DNA of 64,000 bases, from NCBI RefSeq assembly GCF_958298935.1, contig NC_084937.1, positions 20,531,568 to 20,595,567 of the forward strand, written 5' to 3'. The notes under the pieces are model-generated. The model was not told the origin of the DNA. It saw only the letters and a list, made by a program, of their open reading frames with translations, and ran no database searches. The position numbers and the translations under genes were made by a program. How positions within the stretch are numbered: position 1 is the stretch's first letter; each line of letters begins with the position of its first letter. This DNA comes from Phragmites australis. Lineage: Eukaryota; Streptophyta; Magnoliopsida; Poales; Poaceae. Of the stretch, positions 47,864 to 60,512 are shown one piece after another.

Positions 47864-49406
47864 TTACGGGAGCCGGAGCCCTAGGAGGGGCCCTGGCCAG
47901 GGCTCTTGCGGGCGCGGGCCATCTGTCGGCGGCCGCCCGGCGTTCTTGCCGATGGTCGGGCTCTTGTGCCAGCCTACGGACGGGGCCCTGGGCCGGCTCG
48001 ACAGGGGCGGCCTCGCGCCTCCTTCTCTTTTTCTTTTCCCGCCTGTCGGAGCGGGAAGAACTTGGTTGGTCGGCAGCGGGGCGCTCGAGGCGCGGAGCGT
48101 GCCAAGCCCGAGCCTCCGCCGCCTTGGCGCACTTGTCGGCAGCGCGAAAAGTTCCGCAGTGGTCTCGACCTCGTGCGTACCTAGCTTCTCGAGCATCCGC
48201 TCGTCGCGGACGCCCTGCCGGAAGGCAACGATGACAGTGTGGGGGGTTATTCGTGGGATGATGTTGCGAACTTGGCTGAAGCGCTGGATAAAGCGCCACA
48301 ACGTCTCCCCCACCTGTTGCTTGACGGCGTGGAGGTTGCACTCCAAGACGGGGCACGTGAACGTGCCCTGAAAATTAGCCACGAACTGGTAGCAAAGATC
48401 ATCCCAGGAGCTAATGGATCCTGGGGGTAAGTTCATGAGCCAAGAACGGGCAGAGCCCCTCAAGGCAACATGAAAATAATTAGCCATCACCTTTTCGCTG
48501 CCACCAGCCGTCTGGACAGCGGTGGTGTATATCTAGAGGAACTCGACGGGGTCGATAGACTCGTCGTACTTCTCCAGCAGCTCGGGGGGGGAACTTGGAG
48601 GGCCATTTGACCCGGCGGAGCTCACTAGTGAAGGCACGGCAGCCGGTGCCGTACCCTATGGCGCGGGTGGCGTTCTTGGACGGTGAACGCCGGCGAGCCG
48701 GGGAGCCCCGATGATAGTAGGCCGGTAAATAGGAAGCCTAGCCCTTAGCTTCGGCCTCCTGCCGGGTCTCCTGTTGGCGCTCAAGAGTGACGCGGGCGTC
48801 TTCGAGGCCCCTCCGCTCGTTGAGGCGCAAGCGGAGGTCTTGGGCTCCGGACGCGGACGGGGGGGCGGCGCTCCGCCTGGAGGCCCCCCGGCCTGTGCGA
48901 ACGTTACCTGTCGATGGGCCGGTTCTGGCGGCGCCACGCTGGGTGGTGGCGCGAGAACTCTCGGCCAGCACCTGGAGGCGAGCAGTGCCGACCAGGGCGG
49001 CGACTTCTTGGAGCCAGCGGCCCTCCAGGGTTTTCACCGTCGCCTGGACAGGCGGATGCCTGAGGAGAGCATGTGCCGCAAGCAGCGCGCTCCCGGGGCT
49101 GGCCTCGCCGAAGGCGAGCCTACGCCGGAGAGGCGCCCGGCGCTGTCCAGATGCAGATCTGACGGCAGGAGTTTCGACCACCGGCTGGGGGTCGGATGGT
49201 GCACCGGCGGTGGCGGCGGCGGCCCGGCTGGGCCTAGCTCCCTGGTCCCCTTGGGAGGGGAACGCCGCGCGTGCAGATCGCGGCTGCTGCTGGGACGCAA
49301 CAGCGGCGGGGGTCTCCTGTGCGAGGGGCTGCATTTCCCCGCTGGAACTGGAGCCAGAACGCTGGAGGCGGTGACCACCGGCCATTTTTCCTGTGGAAGA
49401 AAACAA
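47864..49406 (-). pseudogene. gag: Tat element gag (broken)
   Basis: The first open block, 48738-49406 (start MFSSTGKMAGGHRLQRSG), is an Ala/Arg/Ser-rich N-terminus with no known domain. The retrotransposon gag domain is at 47864-48490: VALRGSARSWLMNLPPGSI, then SSWDDLCYQFVANFQGTF and LWRFIQRFSQVRNIIPRI. Just upstream, the frame reads EKYDESIDPVEFL then TAG (48535-48533). A run of eight G at about 48585-48592 accompanies a frameshift. Gag and pol are in different frames: the gag frame ends and the pol frame begins around 47770-47860. Confidence 0.8.
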
Positions 49407-49430
49407 ACAAACAGATTCAGGGATGCTTCC

Positions 49431-49448
49431 CCCCTACTTGGCGCGCCA
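49431..49448 (-). promoter_or_regulatory. Primer-binding site of the Tat element
   Basis: The minus strand directly after the 5' LTR reads TGGCGCGCCAAGTAGGGG, starting two bases inside the LTR, as a tRNA primer site does. The matching tRNA was not determined. Confidence 0.75.
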
Positions 49449-49450
49449 GC

Positions 49451-50914
49451 TGTCGGAGGATTAACTCCAGTCGCAGCGATCCCGAGAGACCCCTTTTTAG
49501 AGATTCGGCCGGAGGGATGATCCTGAATAATTTCGTCGGAGAAATAAATGGGAATGAATGCAACAGCCGGTGGTGGGGGTGTTGACCTAGTGCAAGAAGA
49601 AGTAAATGCACCGGAATTTCGACAGGTTCGGGCCGCATGGGGGCGTAATACCTTACTCCTGTATGGATGCTATAACTGTCCTGAGGAAGTCCCTCAAGGA
49701 TGTTGCTAGTTACAAGAATATTGATCTATCTAAGAACTTGAGGCTCCTTGTTCTTCGGCTGGGACTGGGCTCAGCCTTCCTCACGGTGTCTCTCTTCTTT
49801 CTCTGTATTGCTGGCTTTCTCGTCGCTTCCTTTTCTTTTCGCCCCTTTTTCTTTTCCCGCCCCCTTTTCTTTTTTTCTCACCTTTAGCTTCTGCGCCGCC
49901 GGCTGCCTTAAGTACCTGTCGGCCGCGACATGCCCCAAACGGAAGGAGGGGGCTCGAGTTCTGAGACGTCATAAATGGAAAGGGCGTCATCATTTCTTCT
50001 GGGCGAGGTGACCGGGGGTGGAAAATGCGTCGCACGCCCGGTCACCTGTCACCATAAATGCCCTGGCAACGGGCGCCGTAGAGAGGGCCCACCGGGCAGC
50101 CGCAGAGCAACCCGGCATGCTCGCCCTGTCTTGTTCCCCTGCCACAGCAGTGTGGTAGACGGAACGCCTTGATCCTCGTGACGTTATCCCGAGACAAGCC
50201 GGATGGCACGGGACGGGACTCGTGCAATTAATGACCCCACGCCTCTCTGCCAAAACATGGCAGGGACTGACGCTGAGCGCGGCGGGAGCAGTTGGAGGCG
50301 TCAGGCAACGCACGCTCATTAAATGCGGCCTCGGGCCTTTGACTGGTTGACACCTCATCGGCGGGCCCCCCGGGGGCCTTTCGGGGTCGTCGGGGTACCG
50401 AGTGCTCGGGGGTACTGTTCACCTCCCCGAGCACTCTCTCCCGAGAATGCCTTTCCTTGTCCTCGGGGGACCGAGTGCTCGGGGGCACTGTTCACCTCCC
50501 CGAGCACTCTTGCACGGACCTTCGGGGAACCGAGTGCTCGGGAGACGCCGCACGCAGCCCCGAGCACTCTCTCCCGAGCACTCTTGCACGGACCTTCGGG
50601 GAACCGAGTGCTCGGGGGCTGCTGCTCGCAGCCCCGAGCACTCTCTCCCGGAACTTATCTCTTCTAGGCGTCGGGATACTAGGGTGCCCGGAGGTGACCG
50701 TACACCTCTCGGAGCACCTCCTTCCCGGCACTTGGATTCCGTGGATCATCGGGGAACTGCGGTGCTCGGGGGCCACTGACTATGGCCCCGAGTGCCTTCT
50801 CCCGGGACTTAATCTTTTCTCATCCTACAGGAGAGATCCCGCGGATGGTGCCATGTGGCAGATGGCTGGCTCGGCCTCGGGATTCGGGGACCCCCGGTTC
50901 CTGATACACCGACA
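49451..50914 (-). repeat. 5' LTR of the Tat element
   Basis: Begins TGTCGGAGGATTAACTCCAG and ends ...CTGATACACCGACA on the plus strand, identical in its ends to the other LTR. It is next to the primer site and is therefore the 5' LTR in sense. It holds an array of CCGAGCACTC/GAGTGCTCGG palindromic units at about 50397-50645. Confidence 0.92.
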
Positions 50915-51627
50915 AAGGTGATCGGCTTGGATCAGTGAATGAGAGCATGATTCACAACGAGCGGCGGTGGCGGCATGACCTTCGATCGCCAGAGAGGGGA
51001 GATAAGGTAGAGGCCCCTCGGGACGATTGGCCTTGGCTAGAGCATCTCCAAGCTAAGGCGGGGCTATGCTGAGGGATGGATTGGAGTGAGGACCAGACTA
51101 CTGGGCTAGCGACAATGTGCGGTGGCCGGGACAGAGGCGGCGCAGTGCGGGCGATCCTCGGTCCGCAAGAGCTCGAGCTAGGTCTATGGGAGGTGAGCTA
51201 GGGGCTATGCAATGGTGAGGGAGAGGGGAATTGGAACGAGGTCTCACCGGCGAGGAGGAATCGGTGGAGGCGGCCCAGATTGGGCATTTATGCCTCAGTC
51301 GAAATCGAGCTTGGGGAAAGGCAAAAACGGAACCATGGCGATGCGGGGAGCACGTTGGTGTGCTTGGTTTAAGTAATGGTTGGTGGAGCATAGGCAGTGG
51401 CCGTGGTGGTGCTCGACTGGCTCGAAGCGACGAGACAGCGGCCCGACAGCTGTGGCGTGGCAACAGTGCCAGCGTGGACACTAGTGAGGCAAAAACCGCC
51501 TCAGAAATCAAGTTAGGGGTTTAAGTAAATGGTTTTGTAAAGTTTAAGGTTCATGATATCTAGTTTTGTAGTTTGCAGTTTTAATATACATCAGTCGATA
51601 GTTTAGAAGGTTATGTAGATTTTTTCC

Positions 51628-51636
51628 ATAACATAT
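51628..51636. repeat. Target-site duplication of the Mutator-like element (right)
   Basis: ATAACATAT, matching 35569-35577 at 8 of 9 positions. Confidence 0.7.
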
Positions 51637-54600
51637 CAAGGAGCAAACTATAAGAGTGAGATTGTAGGTGCTAAACGGTCAGCTTTCACTGAGACTGCAG
51701 GAGTACTTTATTGAGCAGCCGAATCATACATGCTTTCTCATTCTTCTATTATCTCAAAGGGAGTTCACACTGAAAGTCTAGATCATTGCAGAAAAATTAA
51801 GGTTATCAGCCAGCTTCGCATGATTGAAGGATTATAGTTTCGTCACCAATTTCGTTGAGCAGCGCTGGATCATACGCGATTTCACACTCTTCTACTTCAG
51901 GCGGAGTTCACAAGAAACTTTGTATTTGCAAAACAAGTATACATACGTCAGAAATGTAGGTAACTTGTCGAATAGGGTTGTCAAGTTAGGTTATAATTGG
52001 TCAAATTGATCGTACATGTTGTACATGATTTAACACAATGAAATGGATTAACAAATAGAAAACAAATAAATTATGGATTGCCAGTATAGCACGTCTATAC
52101 ATGAAGCTTACGTGTATACCTAACCACGTGTCCGTGGGCGAATGGGCCCTTGCTAGGCCTATTATTTTGAAGTAAATAATTATAAGATTTGCTATTTAGG
52201 ATCACCTTTTACAAACTACTCATTGCATTAAGAAATAATAGGTGTATTTTTTTAGGCTCGATCTTCGAAGTTAGATTGTGCCTAATGTTTTCTCACAAAA
52301 TATATCATTTATAGCTACATAACCTATATATTGTGAAGCTATTTGGAATTATGAATATAGTTGTATATTTTTATGTACTAGACATTTCCATAATTGGAGT
52401 AAATGCTAGTCAAAGTATACAAAATTTGACTATTCCAAAAAAATATCCCTACTATTTCTAAACAGAGGAAGTATCTTGCGATCACACTTCCCCACATGAC
52501 ATGTTACCACAATAGAGGCCCATATGAATGGCACATGGGCCACACTCCTTACTTTCCTTTATCTTCTCACGCAGCTGCCTTGTTCACATCAGATCCACTT
52601 CCTCTCCTTCTTAAGCATGGTTCAGCAATAGCGTGTGAGGCTTTCAACCTGCGCTCCCCCAAATGGTAGCCTCGAGGATGCCAGAACCCCCCCCCCCCCC
52701 GCAAGCTCTCATCGTTGGCGGCATCACTCAGCCGTCTGTGGTCGATCATGAATCAAGGAATAATCCCCATTCCCCTTCTTCAACATCATGCTACTCGGCT
52801 ACCCGCCGTCTCTAGCGCAAGAAGAGGGACAATACAATCGCCCTCTTTAGTGGTATTTTGAGTGAAAATTTTATGTTGTGAGTAACATGTTCTAAATCCA
52901 AAGTACAAATTTTGATTTTGTAAGTAAAAAATATTGATATTCAAGTAACATGTTTGAAATCCAGAGTAAAATGTTAGATTTTGTGCGTGAAAATTTTGAA
53001 ATTTCATTTAGACACTACTATAGAACACCACATATGTAGCGTCCTATCAGTGTCAATTCGATAGTAATCGGCACTGAAGATGTATTAGAACGTTTGACTT
53101 TGTGAGCAAGAAGTTCCAAATTGTGAGTTATAAGTTTGAATTTTTGAGTAAAAAGTTTTAAGATCCCTTCTTGATGCTCGATTGTTATGATCAAACAGAA
53201 GGACATTTTCGTCAAAAGTTTATAAAAGGTTAGAAATAAAACAACATACATATTGATGTGCAACACTTATTATGCTTTCTATATACACGAATGATTGACA
53301 CTCTCAATAAACAGGTGTCAATTTTTCAAGAAACTACAAAAAACCACCCAAAACAAAAGGAGCCTCTATTAATTTAACATCCGCTACATAAGGAAGTATT
53401 GAACACCCTAGTGTTTCCGAAAAACCAGCAACAATTTCTGAAACCTAATATAAAAATTTGAAGAGACATAGTTGGCATTTTTTATGTGATTTTATTTGTT
53501 TAGATAGTACGTGATTTGCTGAGAGATATATTTGAACTATTGGGTTTTTTAAAAGAATAAAAATACATGCAGTATGAATCTTTTTTTTCATAGTTATGAA
53601 TAATACCACGATTCAAAAGGTTTTTAAAACAGACCAAGTGCCCTCTTACTCCTTTTCCCTAGTTAGATCCTCCTCTTAATCATTTTCTCTATACCAAATG
53701 CTCGTTGTCGCCTACTCGCCTCTAGATCGTACCACAAAGCTCAACAATAATAAATAAATAGAATACCTGCGGTCTTAGGGCCTATTCCAGTTACCAAAAG
53801 GTACATGCATTCCTTCTCAAATTTCCACTGGTCATCCGGTTTCGTTGTTAGTTCTCGAGGCAACTAGTACATTTTTTAGATATTGAATACATGTCGGCAC
53901 GTATATATGCAATATATATGTTTTCACTCTCTCTAATAAAAAAGAAACTTGATGTGGATGAGCTTCGTATAAATAGGTAATGCGGACAATTCAAGAAATG
54001 GGCTAGGCAGCTAGGTCGTACGTCATTAATTTCGTATATATCAGTCTATGCTGCTACTTCTAGACAGGATGATGATCGAACTGGCTCCAATTTAATAACA
54101 ATGAATTAATGGTCTCACTGAATCGAGCTCTTACGTGTAACAACCTCGTTACACATGCGTTTTCAAACAAACAAAACAAAAAGGGAATTACGATACTTGC
54201 ACTTGGATTAGTCGATCATTCGATATCCATATCTCTAGTTCTCTACCTCTAGTCGTGCATGTCAAACTGGTAGTTGTTCGTTAACAAGCTAGCTAGGCTA
54301 GTTAAGTCTAAGAAATTCGAGCTCAAATATTATGATTAAGTCTTGATTTATTTAATCCTTAATTATTAATCCAAGCTTTAATTAGCTTACTCGAGATTTG
54401 GCCGAGCATTTATGAAAGATATTATATTTACGGAAAATTATTCAGCCTTTTCAAGCCCAGCTCAAGCTTACTCAAGTTTTGATGGAGCTTTATAGAAAGT
54501 GCTTTACATCGAAATGTAGTTGTCAAAATTTATCGAGCCGACCTTAAGCTTAACTCTAAGCTTGAAAGGAACTTAGGTTTGACTTGGGCTCGAGCCTAGG

Positions 54601-56862
54601 CAGGTAGGCTCGCTTGAGCTGGGTTCCATCTTTTAGATCCCTACATGCATGAACAACACCAACAGAAGGACGATGATTGCACATCATCAGCAATGACGTA
54701 CCCAGAAGAAAACAATCCATTAGAAATACCAAAAATGTAAATATAATATTTCGTCCTTCTCCGACCAATATATGTTGCTACTTACTGATTGAAAAGTTAA
54801 ATGGACCTTAGATATTTGGAGCACATGAGATTCATATATATACTGCAGGTCACTAGCTATCTCCATTCTGCATGAATACCGTATAGCAACAGATGATGCA
54901 GACCAATATAGCCGTCTGACTCCTCTGAGTCCCCACATGTTAGTCTATTACCGTTCTCATAATCTGAGCTACAATTGTCAGTGTCTCATACTATAATTTG
55001 TGGTGTGCACTGCTCTTTGAAAAATGCTGAGATGTGAATTCTTTTTTTAATGAAAAAGGAAACTGCTATCTATAGTACTAGCAATTAGATTTGTGTTTAA
55101 AGAACAGTAGAACATATATAGAACACAAATGTCGTTACGATAGAGGGCTTTAATTTGAATCCAAATCCTTAGAAGTTGGTTTAAAATTTAACAAAATCCC
55201 TATTTTCTAAGGCAACCATGCATTGTCATTCAGACACCCGTAATATTGTTACGAAACCAGACTACCTAGGATGAACTAGGTAATTTTGTGCCATTTTATC
55301 TGATGTAAACCACCTAAACAAGCGTGGTAACTCAAAGTTTCTTGACTCATCTTGCAAGTTGTTTTGCCCGGACTGTAGTAGATTAGTAGTTTACTCTAAC
55401 AAGAAAAGAGTCATCCATACTTTTCCCAAATACGGTTGGAATTATATTAAAGATAGGAAAAATATCCCTAATATTACATAGAGGTCCTTGATAAATAAAG
55501 AAATTAGAAAGACTAACGAGGAACCCAACTCTTAGATAGCCACAATAGCCGACACATCAAATTCACTATCAAGATGCATATGAGACTCTAAACAAACATC
55601 AGTGGTGTCCTTGTCGTAAGAAGTAACTGATCAAAATTGTCGCTATCTTCCTTGGATTCACTAGATCTAATAGCCCAGAGATAAAATCTGTGGCTGATGG
55701 TGATGAAGACGTCTTGCAATAACAACCCGCATGAGGGGATGATGAAGTTCTCCAATCCTATCGCAAAGAGATAAAGAAAAGCTAACCTCCCACATGATTC
55801 CACAGAGTCACCGCCATCGTCGTCACTGGATAAGAGTTAGAGGAATCCAACCCTATTTGGTCACCGCATCACCTCAGCCACTATGATAAACTTAAGCAAA
55901 CCGTACCTTTAATTTATTGGAGAGAAAATAATTATATATACTAGTAAATCTACAAGGAGGATGGGATCACGCTTCTCTTCACTGGCGGCCAGAAAGGTGG
56001 TGGAGGAGGAGGAAGGCCAAGGGTGCGGTGGTGGAGCCCTAGACTGAAGGAGGGTGGTGGCCCCTAGCTCCTACTATAGAATTGTTAGTTCAACCGGGGA
56101 GTCATCCAAATTTGAGTAAGAAAGGACAGAAACCTATATCTCCCACCAGTTGAGTTATGACTAGTTCCTACTTTTCATTGTTATTCTAAATTAACAAATG
56201 GATACTAATGCTATTCCAGTTTTATAGTTACTGGATTTTGAAGAGCTAGCTAGACGAAGTTTTTTCCTCTAACTACCTACCTAGCTAGGTTCGGAATCAT
56301 GCATCGTCATAGCACTCTCGTTTTTTACGTGTGCAAAGGTGCATGCACATGTGACGATCGACATGCATGTCTTCCTATATCAACAGGCTGGCTGTTCTTG
56401 TTGGCTTGCAATAACTTTGGTGCTAATTTGATCGGTCTCGCAATAAATTTGGTGCTTTAGTTTGATCTTTCATGTGGATATGGAAGACAACCTTTCGGTG
56501 TCTTGTCACGATTAGAAGCGCATATATTGTCATCTAACTTGCCTTTTTGATGTGCAACGTACGTATCCTCAACCTTAGCTGTGAGGTACTCTTATTTTTT
56601 TCTCTACATTCAGTTCAAAATAGATATTGCCCTAGCTAGCAAGAATATAATGCACGCAGGAAAACTTTTGAAACTTAATTTGGACACTATTTCACACCAA
56701 CTATTTAGACTTGTCATGCGAGAATGATACTCCACATGTCATAAAAAAAGTAATGATCAATGTTGAGTTGAAAATCATGTGGCAATGTCCTAAATCACAA
56801 GTAAATTGTACCAACGCGTGTGGTAGTACATCTGGATCATGCAGCTAAGTGAAGTGCAATTA
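51637..56862. other. AT-rich intergenic stretch
   Basis: No gene recognised. A 14-base C run is at 52687-52700. 52850-53160 repeats short phrases such as TTTTGTGAGTAAAA and AACATGTTTGAAATCC in several diverged copies. 53010-53090 (GACACTACTATAGAAC, CAGTGTCAATTCGATAG) recalls the ends of CACTA transposons but has no partner. 54290-54630 has a phrase-repeated text (GCTCGAGC, AGCTTACTCAAG) like a small transposon of unknown type. Confidence 0.4.
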
Positions 56863-58171
56863 TGTAGGACCTAAGAATACGACTAGAGTGGGTGAACAAG
56901 AGTCTCACCAAATTTTTTGATGGTCTATCTTAATCTTTCATCCAACACGTATCAAATCAAAAGCGGAAGCAAGGAACCGAGAGAAACAAAAATAAATCAA
57001 AACTAGCTGTCGCTAAAAAAATTGTTTTGATCATAGCTATAAGGTATGGATTTGAACACTAGGTTCCATAAAAAACTATTCCAAGTGTCATAACTGACAA
57101 AAACTTGCAACATGATAAGGAAAACTCAAATTCAAAGAACTAAGCACCGGGTGATGAAACACTCCAAGTTAATAAATCTAGAGGTAAGAGATGGCTCACG
57201 ACCAATTTATAGATAATTTTTATCCCTCTAGCAACAAGAACAATAAATTTAACACGATGCAAAAATTCAGCTCTGCAACAAAAACGAAAAACACAACAAA
57301 ACCGAAAAACTTGTAAACAAGCAAGGGAGCCAAGAGAGGAAAACTAGAAGGAGATAAAAACAAGAGTAAGATGTGACACAATATTCATTACTTGCATAGG
57401 AACGTCTTATTTTCGGCTGATTATAAAGTGGTTTTGGAAACGTAGCTCTCACCAAAAGGCTAAGCATTCATCTCTTTCTCTTTTAAAACCCTAGAACTCA
57501 ACTCTCGATAGCTCAAGGAGACTCTCACAGCCATCTCCTCATATTTATAGATATTGGAAGTTTCATTGCATCATAAGTTTTCTAGATTTCTTGCATCCTA
57601 AGTTTCCTAGGTTTCTCGCATCCCAAGTAACCTAGGTTTCTTGCATCCTAGGTAAACTAGATTTCTTGCATCCTAAGTAACCTTCCTGATGATGACGCGT
57701 ATACTCTGTCTTGCGATCTTGACTGTCTGCAAGTTTCTCCTACTCCCGATCCCTTAGGCTGCTTTATCACTTACATTGATATCCCTTTCGCTCGACTTTA
57801 TCAACACGTCGTCTTCATCCACCTTCTCAAGCTTTTCTTGCTCTCAACGTATACATCTAGGATCACACTTGACTCCACTCGATCTTATTGATCGTTCAGC
57901 ACCAAACACCCCGTTTAGCCTCGATCATCCCATCGTCGATGGTCAAATTGCATCTATCATCTACGCATCATAAGACAAACACATAAGCTTCTCTAATTCG
58001 ATTTCTCTCCATCTCCGATTAATCATAATTATAATCATGCATTGTAATACATAGACATGCTTATACAAATCAAATTCAGCTCAACTCAATCTTTATCAAT
58101 AATTCATCATATGTAAATTAAGTCAATAATTCATCATATGTAAATTAAGTGCATATCCGCTTGATTTCTCA
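56863..58171 (-). repeat. Solo LTR of the same family as the first copia element
   Basis: Begins TGTAGGACCTAAGAATACGA, like TGTAGGATTGAGAATGATAA at 7243, and follows the LTR at 7243-8735 block by block: GAACACTAGGTTC, ACACTCCAAGTTAATAA, CTCCTACTCCCGATCCCTTAG and CATCTATCATCTACGCATCA. No internal domain is attached. A likely end is CTCA at 58171, with flanks AATTA (56858-56862) and AATTG (58172-58176), four of five bases equal. The low identity to the 7243 copy suggests an old insertion. An internal 27-base duplication is at about 58098-58151. Confidence 0.8.
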
Positions 58172-58176
58172 AATTG

Positions 58177-60450
58177 GTATATCTATTTAGTATGATCACT
58201 ACACTATGCATAGTTACGTACACATGTAGAACCGACTAAAAAAGCATGCATTCGTTTCATATGCTGTCACGACCATAAAATTAGGAACTAATTTTCTATA
58301 TTTAGAACGTACGTGTTAGACCAACTATTTCTATATCGAAGAAATAGTGCAATGGTGCCTAAGAGAGTTTGTTCCATATTGAAATGTACATAAGAGTGGA
58401 CACACTTTTTAGAGCAACGCTACTCACATAGCAACCGCGACCAAGCTAAGTTTGTATCGATGTTTTCACGGATGTTATGTAGATCAGTAGATCAGGAGAA
58501 TATACATTGCAATGACATTTATATGTACTATTTCCCCCTTAAAATAATAGGTGCTAACCAAGTCATATTTAATGATAGATGTAGGAGCATTGTTATCTCT
58601 GCATTTTGTAGTGTTTAGTAGCCACCCAATTTTGCACATCTATATAGCTGAAATCATTTGGAAGACATTAACCTATTTAGGTACCTCTGTTCCACAATTG
58701 TCCTTCAGATGGCCAGTAAGCTAATACATTTGTTGCCTCCACCAATCACCTGTTGGGACGCAGAATTCTACTGAAATTTCACATGAAGCAGTTCGGTTCT
58801 AGTAGGACTCAAGGGGGCAAAAAATTTCCTGCATTCACTGATGGAAACTAGATTTTTGCTTTTGGCCAACAATTTTACCGGCGACATGCAAACAACCGTC
58901 AGAAATTTATTGCCAACACTACCTCACGCATCTTTTTTAGACCACTGGCAATCGAAGTATATATACCATTGACTATTCATGACATATACGTTTATCTGAT
59001 ACGGCTTCATTGTACAACTATTTATATTTATTTCAATTCAAATATATGATGCCATTACATTCATCACACGTACGCCCTTTAAGATTCTGCCGTCGTATTA
59101 AATACAGTGAGAAGAGTAGCCGCCCGTTACTCTTTGTGGATCGAGCGAAAACTAACACATGTTTGACGCGTGTGCTTCGTATTTAGATATTCACATACGT
59201 TTTTTAACACGGGAAAACCCTATTTCTATTACAAAACAACTAAATCAAGTCTTACAACCAAGTCTTGCGTCGGTATAGAAACGAGAACAGAGTACTCAAT
59301 GACGGTGAAGCAGACCAAAACGATACGACTGACAAATGGGGTGGCTTCACGTTTTTCTAGAGCAGCCTGATCCAAAGAGTTACTTTTCTTATAGTACGAA
59401 TTTGTGAAACAGGTAAAAAGATATGATACTCTACAAACTCTAGTTATCAATGTCCACAAACTTGTTTATTTGGAACCTTGAAGTGTTTCATGCTCATTAT
59501 TTATTGTAATAATATAAAAAATAGTTTTATTTCTTGCAGAAATATAATTAAATGCTCACAAACACAATAGTGCACATGTAACAATACAAAGGGTTGCATG
59601 GACAATTTACCATAAACCTCCTTATTCACGGATCTAGAGTCAACCTGCTAGCCAAACACCCACACTAAACCTCCAGCTCCACCGATAGATATGCTCCACC
59701 ATGAATCTGTATAGCAGATATAGAGTCGGAGCTAGCTCACCTAAACACCCCCCCCCCCCGCGAAGAAAAAGAAACATTTGTTGGCTTGAACCTAGGCGAA
59801 TGAGAAGTTAAATAGCATTCTCTGCACCACACCATAGGTAAAAAACACTCAATCTCCATTTCTTTTAGATATTGATTCGGGAAATCCATTTCTTTCTCTC
59901 CTCCCTTCTATATTGATCGATTAGGCTTCCTCTTCTTGTCCTTCTTCTCCTTAAAAAACAAGATGCACCTATGTAACATGCTAGCAAGACCGCATCACAT
60001 CTCTATTTTCCATATTGTCGCTCTGTCTACACCTTAATCACCATCCCAATCGGTACCGTGACGCTTCCTGCAGCCGTCGACGTCTCCATCCCAAACCCTA
60101 TGACGCCACAACCACGCCTCTACATCGTACGCCCACTCCTTCCTATGGACCTGCGACTCGCCACACCTCCACCACTACCGAGCCTTCACTATTGTGCTGG
60201 CGTGTTGTCAAGAGCGATACCATAATACGCAAGAATTTCCTTAAATAAAATGCATAATAATTCTCCTAAAATGACAATACTGAATACCGCAGACTTCTTT
60301 TACAACTTTAATTTTGAACCTTCTTTTATTTTCTCCTTCCTAAAAGGGGAAAAGTGTGTAAGGGAGAGTCACGGCGGCCTCAAGAAATAAATGGACGCGG
60401 CTCAGTTCACTCCAATCAAGCTGACTTTAGCTACCGCATCGATTAAATGC

Positions 60451-60512
<62 letters not shown>

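Larger units (their letters stand above)
36592..50914 (-). mobile_element. Ty3/gypsy retrotransposon, Tat lineage, complete but mutated
   Basis: A 14,323-bp element inserted in the Mutator-like element, flanked by exact AAGGT at 36587-36591 and 50915-50919. The LTRs are 36592-38069 (1,478 bp) and 49451-50914 (1,464 bp). The 14-base length difference is one CTCTCCCGAGCACT unit in the LTR repeat array. By eye about 37 substitutions separate the LTRs (about 97.5% identity), mostly transitions. With the commonly used rate of 1.3e-8 per site per year this gives roughly one million years, an inference only. Features of the Tat lineage are the second RNase H domain after the RT/RNase H, the degenerate first RNase H, and an antisense gene between integrase and the 3' LTR. 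Stops and one or more frameshifts make this copy non-autonomous. Confidence 0.92.
35578..51627. mobile_element. Non-autonomous Mutator-like element split by a gypsy insertion
   Basis: Long terminal inverted repeats run 35578-35702 and 51494-51627. The left begins GGAAAAAGTCTATATAACCC and the complement of the right begins GGAAAAAATCTACATAACCT; both continue with CT.AACTATCGACTG.TGTATATT and AACTACAAAAC. The flanks are TTAACATAT (35569-35577) and ATAACATAT (51628-51636), a 9-bp duplication with one mismatch, as for MULEs. Without the gypsy insertion the element is about 1.7 kb. Its interior (35703-36591 and 50920-51493) is GC-rich with open frames but no transposase, so it could be a Pack-MULE carrying host gene fragments. 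Confidence 0.8.

Noticed and set aside
47457..48371. Plus-strand open frame of 304 codons opposite gag/protease
   Set aside because: The minus strand of the same place encodes recognisable gag and zinc-finger blocks. The plus-strand reading is Gly/Ala/Arg-rich without a domain.
48774..49520. Plus-strand open frame of 248 codons opposite the gag N-terminus
   Set aside because: It runs across the primer-binding site and into the LTR, which no real element gene would do in this orientation.
53010..53340. CACTA transposon
   Set aside because: One end-like phrase (CACTACTATAGAAC) was seen, but no second inverted end, target duplication or transposase.
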